Positions 25,706 to 30,464 of a stretch of 30,464 nt of DNA are shown piece after piece (the first letter of the stretch is position 1; the number at the start of each line of letters is the position of its first letter). The position numbers were made by a program, and so were the translations under genes. The notes beneath the pieces are model-generated. The model had not been told where the DNA came from, did no database searches, and worked only from the letters and a program-made list of their open reading frames with translations. The DNA is from Bacteroidales bacterium UBA1797 (GTDB lineage Bacteria > Bacteroidota > Bacteroidia > Bacteroidales > VadinHA17): assembly GCA_002319885.1 (NCBI GenBank), contig DCFT01000216.1, forward strand, positions 1 through 30,464, read 5' to 3'.

Positions 25706-26231
25706 AAAGTGGCAATAAAATGGGTTCTTATTTATTAAAATATTTCATTTTCATTTATTGATAAATACAAAATATCCCTGTCATTCTTTCCAAAAGATTT
25801 CTGAAAAGTAATGCGCTTAATAGAAAACCTTAACAAACAATAGCAGTTAGTCTTCTTATCCCTTTATCACCGGTTAATTCTGGCTGGAATTAACTTCAAC
25901 TGTATTACAACCTTATACTGTCTCAACTTATAAATGTTACAGAGATCAATAAGTATTTTTCCCCAACGAATAACAATTATATAGAATTATTATGGATTTT
26001 GCAAGCATTATATTTGGCGTTCTATTCTGGAAGCAAAGCTGGGGCAACTAGCAGGCGTGCATAACCACCTGCCATTGCTTCAGGATATTTATGCGGAAAA
26101 AAAAAACAGCAATAAATTTAAAAATCCCCTTTTTGCGATTTAAATTCAAAACCCTTTACGCAATTTTTATTTGTGAAATAATCAAATTATACTATTTTTA
26201 AAAACTTAATAAACCACCATATTTCCCTTTC
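25706..26231. other. Divergent intergenic region between methyltransferase and double-SiaB genes
   Basis: 526 bp, AT-rich, no convincing gene or tRNA. It must carry both divergent promoters. On the plus strand a perfect -7 box lies at 26009-26016. On the minus strand no exact TAnnTTTG box was found by eye. A GC-richer island (about 26037-26075) contains a weak GCAGG/CCTGC dyad, and an A10 run lies at 26097-26106. Confidence 0.55.
26009..26016 (+). promoter_or_regulatory. Possible -7 box upstream of the double-SiaB gene
   Basis: TATATTTG matches TAnnTTTG exactly. It would give a leader of about 205 nt before the ATG at 26232. No TTTG is seen at the usual -33 distance, so support is partial. 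Confidence 0.35.
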
Positions 26232-27347
26232 ATGGATCTTACCCGGCGTATACGCGATAAAATGATGAATGAGCGTCTGATGTTTGTTTACAGAGGCGTT
26301 GTAACAGATGAAAATTCTATTCCCCTTCTGATGCTTCTTGAAAAGGAGATGGAGAACTCGGAGTTTGGATTCGTTGGGAGGAAGCGGCTATTCATGTTTG
26401 TGCTCGAGAGTCTACAGAACGTTACCAGGCATAGTGATCGGAATCAACACGGCGATATGTCACTCGTTATCTATTCAAAAACGGATAACGGTTATACGGT
26501 TACTACAGGAAATGTTCTTCCAACAGCTCATATTGATGCTCTTAGAAATAAACTGCAGGAGATCAATAAACTCAGGACAGACGATATAAGAAAAGTATAC
26601 AGGCAGATGCTGAGTACAGCTGAATTCAGCAACAAAGGTGGTGCAGGGCTTGGTCTTATTGAGATGGCAAAAAAAACAGGAAATAAGATCGATTTTGATT
26701 TTGTGGAACTTGACGATAAGTATTCTTATTTTATTTTAAGCAAAACAGTCAATTCAGTAGGAGTAGGAATTCATACCGGGGGGTCAGAACAACCATTTCG
26801 TGGCAAAGCCGTATCACAACTCGAAAGGCTTATGGCCGATAACAACGTTTACCTGGTTTGGTGTGGGCATGTTTCTCCTGATATTGAGAAAGAAGTTCTG
26901 TCATTTAACGAAACGAAACTCATTGAAGAAGATATTGAACTGAATCTCAGGAAAAGAGTATTCAGTATCCTGGTTGAGATTCTTGAAAATGTATCAAAGT
27001 ATAGCCCGGGAAGGGAAGCCGAAGAGAGATTTGGAATGACGATAGCCATGATTAAACTGGAGAATAATATTTACACACTTACCACCGGCAACCTGATACA
27101 AAATAAAGATGTAGCTGACTTTAAGGGGAAACTTGAGCTTATAAATAAATATGATAATATTGGCCTGAAAGAACTTTTCAGAAAATCACTCTCCGGACAG
27201 ACCATTAGTTCAGACAGTACAGGAAATATGGGACTAATTGATATGGCAAGGAAATCAGGGAGTAAATTGGATTATCAGTTCGAACAGATAAATGATATGT
27301 ATTCTTATTATACCCTGTCTGTAAAGGTAGAAGGAAGGGAAGTTTAA
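26232..27347 (+). CDS. Tandem double SiaB-like GHKL kinase protein
   Basis: A 371-residue soluble protein built of two repeats (about 1-178 and 185-371) resembling the SiaB family of GHKL-fold kinases (DUF6272). Each repeat has an N-box-like helix (FVLESLQNVTRHS, Glu59/Asn63; ILVEILENVSKYS, Glu249/Asn253), a TTGN strand end (91-94; 284-287) and a glycine-rich lid (GGAGLGLIEMAKKTG, 136-150; TGNMGLIDMARKSG, 330-343). The second lid has lost part of the GxGxG pattern, so the C-terminal copy may bind nucleotide poorly. In Pseudomonas, SiaB phosphorylates SiaC, which controls a diguanylate cyclase. SiaB proteins are usually single-domain and often next to SiaC; here two copies are fused and no SiaC or phosphatase gene is nearby. 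It diverges from the methyltransferase operon, and its stop overlaps the LpxH stop by 4 bp. Family assignment is by motif recognition; role unknown. Confidence 0.75.
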   Translation: MDLTRRIRDKMMNERLMFVYRGVVTDENSIPLLMLLEKEMENSEFGFVGRKRLFMFVLESLQNVTRHSDRNQHGDMSLVIYSKTDNGYTVTTGNVLPTAHIDALRNKLQEINKLRTDDIRKVYRQMLSTAEFSNKGGAGLGLIEMAKKTGNKIDFDFVELDDKYSYFILSKTVNSVGVGIHTGGSEQPFRGKAVSQLERLMADNNVYLVWCGHVSPDIEKEVLSFNETKLIEEDIELNLRKRVFSILVEILENVSKYSPGREAEERFGMTIAMIKLENNIYTLTTGNLIQNKDVADFKGKLELINKYDNIGLKELFRKSLSGQTISSDSTGNMGLIDMARKSGSKLDYQFEQINDMYSYYTLSVKVEGREV

Positions 27348-28090
27348 GCCAATGTTTTAAATAATAGTGAGTTGCCATCCCACTCTGCATAGCTGCCGTT
27401 TTTAATCCAGGCTCCAAGAAATACAATTTCAGTATCAGGTTGCAGTTTCATGGTCATTGCCAGATGGCGGTGACCAAAAATGAAGTAATCAACATTCTCC
27501 TTTTCAAGGATTGACCTGGCATATCTTATCAGATCCTCATTTTCTTCACCGAGATACTCTTTTGTGATACCTTTCCCAAGACGAGAATTAAGAGACCATC
27601 TATGTCCGATACCTACGCCAATTGAAGGATGCAGCGCTGAGTACATCGTTTGTAAAGGTTTGTTTCTGAAAATTGAGAGTAGAATTTTATAACCTTTGCC
27701 TTTTGTTCCTAATCCTTCGCCATGAGCAAGATGGAACTTTTTCCCGTCGAATAGCGTAGTGACAGGAGCTTTATGAATAATCATTCCACACTCATCCGTG
27801 AAATAATCTCCAACCCACATATCGTGGTTTCCGGTAAAAAAATGGACAGGAATTCCTGAATCTGTAATTTCTGAAACAGTTCCAAGAAACCTGGTGAATC
27901 CCCGGGGAACCACAAGCTTGTACTCCCACCAGAAATCAAAGATATCACCCAGGAGGTAAATTTCTTTTGCATCGTGCGTTACGGATTTCAGCCAGCTGAC
28001 AACCTTCTTTTCTCTTTCCAGAGGTGGTGATCCGGTGGGTAATCCAAGATGAAAATCAGAAGTAAAATATATTTTCCCTGTTTCTTTCAA
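27344..28090 (-). CDS. lpxH: UDP-2,3-diacylglucosamine diphosphatase-type metallophosphatase (LpxH family)
   Basis: A 248-residue calcineurin-like phosphoesterase with the LpxH pattern: SDFHLG (Asp12, His14), GDIFDFWWEYK (Asp49), GNHDMW (about 92), AHGEG (about 125) and GHRH (about 208), which together bind two Mn ions. LpxH cleaves UDP-2,3-diacylglucosamine to lipid X in lipid A synthesis, at the inner face of the cytoplasmic membrane. The start must be TTG at 28088-28090: an in-frame TAG, the stop of the preceding gene, lies only 9 nt upstream, there is no ATG before the first motif, and residues before SDFHLG are needed. It ends in a 4-bp overlap (TTAA, shared by both strands) with the convergent double-SiaB gene. 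It follows two thioredoxin-like lipoprotein genes, probably in one transcript. Confidence 0.9.
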   Translation of the reverse strand: MKETGKIYFTSDFHLGLPTGSPPLEREKKVVSWLKSVTHDAKEIYLLGDIFDFWWEYKLVVPRGFTRFLGTVSEITDSGIPVHFFTGNHDMWVGDYFTDECGMIIHKAPVTTLFDGKKFHLAHGEGLGTKGKGYKILLSIFRNKPLQTMYSALHPSIGVGIGHRWSLNSRLGKGITKEYLGEENEDLIRYARSILEKENVDYFIFGHRHLAMTMKLQPDTEIVFLGAWIKNGSYAEWDGNSLLFKTLA

Positions 28091-28099
28091 AAGGTTTAG

Positions 28100-29260
28100 C
28101 TATTTGTTAAATATCTGATCGAGTTCCAGTTGCAAAGCTTTTCCGTGTATGTTCGAAGCAATGATTTGATTCTCTTTATCAAAAAGGAAATTAGCAGGAA
28201 GGCTTTTTACATTGAATATTATCGCATTTTTAGGGTTTTTGGGGTCATCCTCCCTGGTACTTATCCATGGCAGCTCGTCAAATTTAACTGCTTTCCTCCA
28301 ATCGTTTTCATTTTCATCGAGATTAATCTGATATATCTCGAATCCTTTTTTATTATAAAGTTTGTAATACTCCTTGAGTTGAAGGTTTTCACTGATACAT
28401 TCCTCAGACTGCACCGACCAGAATGTCAAAAGTACGTATTTACCTTTAAGAGAAGAGAGAGCAATTCTATTACCTGCTAAATTCTTCAGATCAGGATCGA
28501 GGCTAGTTTTCGGCATGGTTTTACTGATTTGCGCTATCTGGGATATATACATCTGTTTCATCTCCTTTTCAAAATCCCTCGACATTGCCTGTACCTGTTT
28601 TGAATTAGGATAATGCCGCGTAAGAGAATCTGTTACTATTTTCATGTATTGAAGATCATGAGGATCATAAAGAACGTATCTCTGAGAATTGATCCTCTGA
28701 TAAAGTGCCTTAATTGATGCAAGTGAGTTTAAATTATTAAGTATGAATGCGATATTGTTTTTACGTTGAGCTTTTAATAACTCAGTATAGGCTGCTTCAA
28801 GTTCAGGGCCTTTGATATCAAATCCTGCTTCTTTTGAATATTTGGTGTATAAAGTACTCAGCGAATCAAGTTTTCTTTTTGTATCAGCAAGAGTATTATC
28901 GAGCGATTGCAGTTTTTCAGATCCTGCAGATCCGCTGACTTTATAATTTTCATAAAGGTTATTGCTCTCAAACAGCAGATTTATGTTTTCACCTGGTCCC
29001 GTTAAAAGTGTAATGAAATTAGTTGTTGAAAAACCCAGTTGATAAAACTCCGGACCTTTAGCCTTTATTTTAAAATGGAATGAGCCTTTCTTGCTTATTT
29101 TGGCAGAATCGATAAATACGGGAGTATCAACATCGAGCCGGTTGAGATAAATATATTTTTTGTCTGAATCTTTTATTACTCCATTAATTGCGAATTTGCT
29201 TTTATCATTGCATCCCGAAAAGGCTATAACAAGAGCCAGTAGAAATAGAATTCTTTTCAT
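28100..29260 (-). CDS. DUF4369/TlpA-like lipoprotein with SxxC instead of CxxC
   Basis: A 386-residue predicted lipoprotein (lipobox ending FSGC, Cys17) with an N-terminal DUF4369-type beta domain (about 20-120), a helical middle (about 120-245) and a C-terminal TlpA-like thioredoxin fold (about 248-386). Where TlpA proteins have WCxPC, this one has WSVQSEEC: Ser285 replaces the first, nucleophilic Cys and only Cys288 remains. A cis-Pro loop (SLPANF) is kept. It cannot work as a normal dithiol oxidoreductase; a single Cys might still form mixed disulfides or the fold may only bind. Its paralogue with an intact CTPC lies 33 bp upstream, and LpxH starts 9 bp downstream, so the three are likely co-transcribed. 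Location: periplasmic side, membrane-anchored. Confidence 0.88.
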   Translation of the reverse strand: MKRILFLLALVIAFSGCNDKSKFAINGVIKDSDKKYIYLNRLDVDTPVFIDSAKISKKGSFHFKIKAKGPEFYQLGFSTTNFITLLTGPGENINLLFESNNLYENYKVSGSAGSEKLQSLDNTLADTKRKLDSLSTLYTKYSKEAGFDIKGPELEAAYTELLKAQRKNNIAFILNNLNSLASIKALYQRINSQRYVLYDPHDLQYMKIVTDSLTRHYPNSKQVQAMSRDFEKEMKQMYISQIAQISKTMPKTSLDPDLKNLAGNRIALSSLKGKYVLLTFWSVQSEECISENLQLKEYYKLYNKKGFEIYQINLDENENDWRKAVKFDELPWISTREDDPKNPKNAIIFNVKSLPANFLFDKENQIIASNIHGKALQLELDQIFNK

Positions 29261-29293
29261 TGAATATTGGATTTCCTTTTTTTATTCATTTAA

Positions 29294-30457
29294 TCATTTA
29301 AAAAGTTCAGCCAGTTTATTTTGTAGGTTTTCACCTCTAAGATTTGCTGCAATTACCCGGCCTTCTTTATCAAGCAGAAAATTGCAGGGGATGGATTCAA
29401 TTTTATACAGCGGAACAACTACTGAATTCCAGTATTGAACGTCACTCACATGTATCCACTTATCCAGGTGATCGTCCTGAATGCCTTTTATCCAGGCTTC
29501 TTTTGTTTTATCGAGTGATACCTGATAAATCTGGAATCCTTTTTTATGATAGATATTATAAGCACTTACAAGATTAGGATTTTCCTTTCTGCATGGAGTG
29601 CACCACGATGCCCAAAAGTCAAGTAGAACTATCGATCCCCTCGTTGAAGAGAGTTTTATTGTATCGCCTTCCGGATTTGGAAGAGATATCTCCGGCGCTT
29701 TTTCTCCCGAAACGGATGCAGGACCTGCATTATTTTCCCCATTTACTTTTGCTGCAATTTCCTTCACTTGTTCATGCAATGCCGTAACGGGCTCATAATG
29801 AGGATAAAGGCTAAACATTGATGAGTCAACCTTTAAAAAATAGCTTAAATCTTTTGAAGGATTCATGACGTAAACACTGGGTGCCACCTGCTGATAGAGT
29901 GCAACAAGGCTTACAAGCGATGTGAGATTGTCATCAATGTATTTCTTGGTATAGGAATTAATCTCACCAAGGTAAATCTGTGCAAGACTGTCGAGGGATT
30001 CCACTACTTTGGGAAGCCCCGGTTTATCTACATTCTCAGTATATATTTTATTTAATCCGGTAAGTTTATTAATTGTTGACCTGAGTGTTTTGTTATATTC
30101 AGCCATCAATTCAGTACCTTTTGATCCATTTAATGATATTGGATAATTAAGTGAATCGCTTTGTGCGGTAAACGTAACTTTTTCACCCGGTTCTACAAGC
30201 ATTGTAAGAAAATTATTATCGTTACTCTTCAGCAGATAGAAAGATGGTTGTTTTATTTCCTTTTTGAAATAAATTTTTCCATCAGCTGAGACTTTTATTG
30301 AATCAACGGGTTTAAGTTCATTTGATTTCAATTCATCAAGGTAAATATATGTTCCTTTAACCGGATTCATAATTGTACCTGAAATTCTGAAATCATTTTT
30401 TTTACAACCGGCAAATGCCAATACAATAAACAGGTAGAGAAAAAGCTTCTTATTCAT
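29294..30457 (-). CDS. DUF4369/TlpA-family thiol-disulfide oxidoreductase lipoprotein
   Basis: A 387-residue predicted lipoprotein (lipobox ending FAGC, Cys18) with the Bacteroidota layout: DUF4369 N-terminal domain (about 20-120), helical middle (about 120-240) and C-terminal TlpA/AhpC-type thioredoxin fold (about 250-387). The redox motif FWASWCTPCRKEN is intact (Cys286, Cys289), with cis-Pro loop IESIPCNF; the Cys right after the cis-Pro is an extra feature. Such proteins reduce or isomerise disulfides in the periplasm or take part in cytochrome maturation; the partner is unknown. ATG at 30457 is 7 bp from the window edge, so its promoter is not visible. A paralogue with a degenerate active site follows after 33 bp, showing local duplication with divergence. 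Confidence 0.92.
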   Translation of the reverse strand: MNKKLFLYLFIVLAFAGCKKNDFRISGTIMNPVKGTYIYLDELKSNELKPVDSIKVSADGKIYFKKEIKQPSFYLLKSNDNNFLTMLVEPGEKVTFTAQSDSLNYPISLNGSKGTELMAEYNKTLRSTINKLTGLNKIYTENVDKPGLPKVVESLDSLAQIYLGEINSYTKKYIDDNLTSLVSLVALYQQVAPSVYVMNPSKDLSYFLKVDSSMFSLYPHYEPVTALHEQVKEIAAKVNGENNAGPASVSGEKAPEISLPNPEGDTIKLSSTRGSIVLLDFWASWCTPCRKENPNLVSAYNIYHKKGFQIYQVSLDKTKEAWIKGIQDDHLDKWIHVSDVQYWNSVVVPLYKIESIPCNFLLDKEGRVIAANLRGENLQNKLAELFK

Positions 30458-30464
30458 TAAGTAA

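Noticed and set aside
25992..26051. A 19-codon ATG frame in the spacer upstream of the double-SiaB gene, considered as a leader peptide.
   Set aside because: It overlaps the predicted -7 box, has no ribosome-binding signal, no run of regulatory codons and no clear downstream terminator.
26133..26163. TTGCG/CGCAA dyad near the double-SiaB start as an operator or terminator.
   Set aside because: Only 5 bp with a 21-nt loop; expected by chance in this length of AT-rich DNA.
27344..29260. Possible fusion of the SxxC lipoprotein with LpxH by stop-codon readthrough, since both share a frame.
   Set aside because: It would join a periplasmic lipoprotein to a cytoplasmic enzyme; a separate TTG start explains the layout better.
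1..30464. Insertion sequences, integrases, prophage, tRNA or rRNA genes.
   Set aside because: None recognised by eye: no transposase or integrase motifs, terminal inverted repeats or tRNA-like folds were seen; intergenic gaps are short and AT-rich.

Overview
The window looks like a chromosomal segment of a Bacteroidota genome, probably class Bacteroidia; no finer placement can be supported from sequence alone. Evidence: a giant hybrid two-component regulator (HTCS) beside a carbohydrate operon, DUF4369/TlpA-type thioredoxin lipoproteins, signal peptides cleaved before Gln, perfect Bacteroidota -7 boxes (TAnnTTTG) at sensible places, and mostly absent Shine-Dalgarno sequences in an AT-rich background.

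Left part (1-20414, all minus strand): a xylan/arabinoxylan utilisation locus. Transcription appears to start near 16070, in the spacer downstream of the HTCS gene (16239-20414). It then runs through GH43, GH51, a CE1 esterase, a PA14-containing GH3, a double-CE1 esterase, a GPH-family sugar symporter, a GH10 xylanase, a NagZ-type GH3 and a GH116 enzyme that leaves the window at base 1. The first five enzymes and the GH10 are exported, and all six have Gln at the predicted +1 position. The last two enzymes lack signal peptides and are probably cytoplasmic. The logic: GH10 cuts the xylan backbone; the CE1 enzymes remove ferulate and/or acetate; GH51 and GH43 remove arabinose or xylose; the exported GH3 trims oligomers; the symporter imports products; GH3 and GH116 finish inside the cell. 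No SusC/SusD pair is visible. The layout recalls the Prevotella xyn cluster (HTCS, GH10, GH43, GPH symporter).

Middle (20415-22376): an AT-rich intergenic region with a 7-bp tandem repeat directly upstream of a consensus -7 box, then a plus-strand comM/yifB-type Mg-chelatase-like ATPase gene.

Signalling block (22378-27347): a minus-strand operon of a PhcB-like SAM methyltransferase, a six-TM hybrid histidine kinase and a stand-alone receiver. Across a 526-bp spacer lies a divergent plus-strand gene made of two tandem SiaB-like GHKL domains. This is the best candidate for an undescribed system: a possible self-contained small-molecule sensing module, by analogy with the Ralstonia phcBSRQ operon.

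Right part (27344-30457, minus strand): two paralogous DUF4369/TlpA lipoproteins, one with CxxC and one with SxxC, followed by an LpxH-type lipid A biosynthesis hydrolase that must start at TTG. Its stop codon interlocks with that of the double-SiaB gene.
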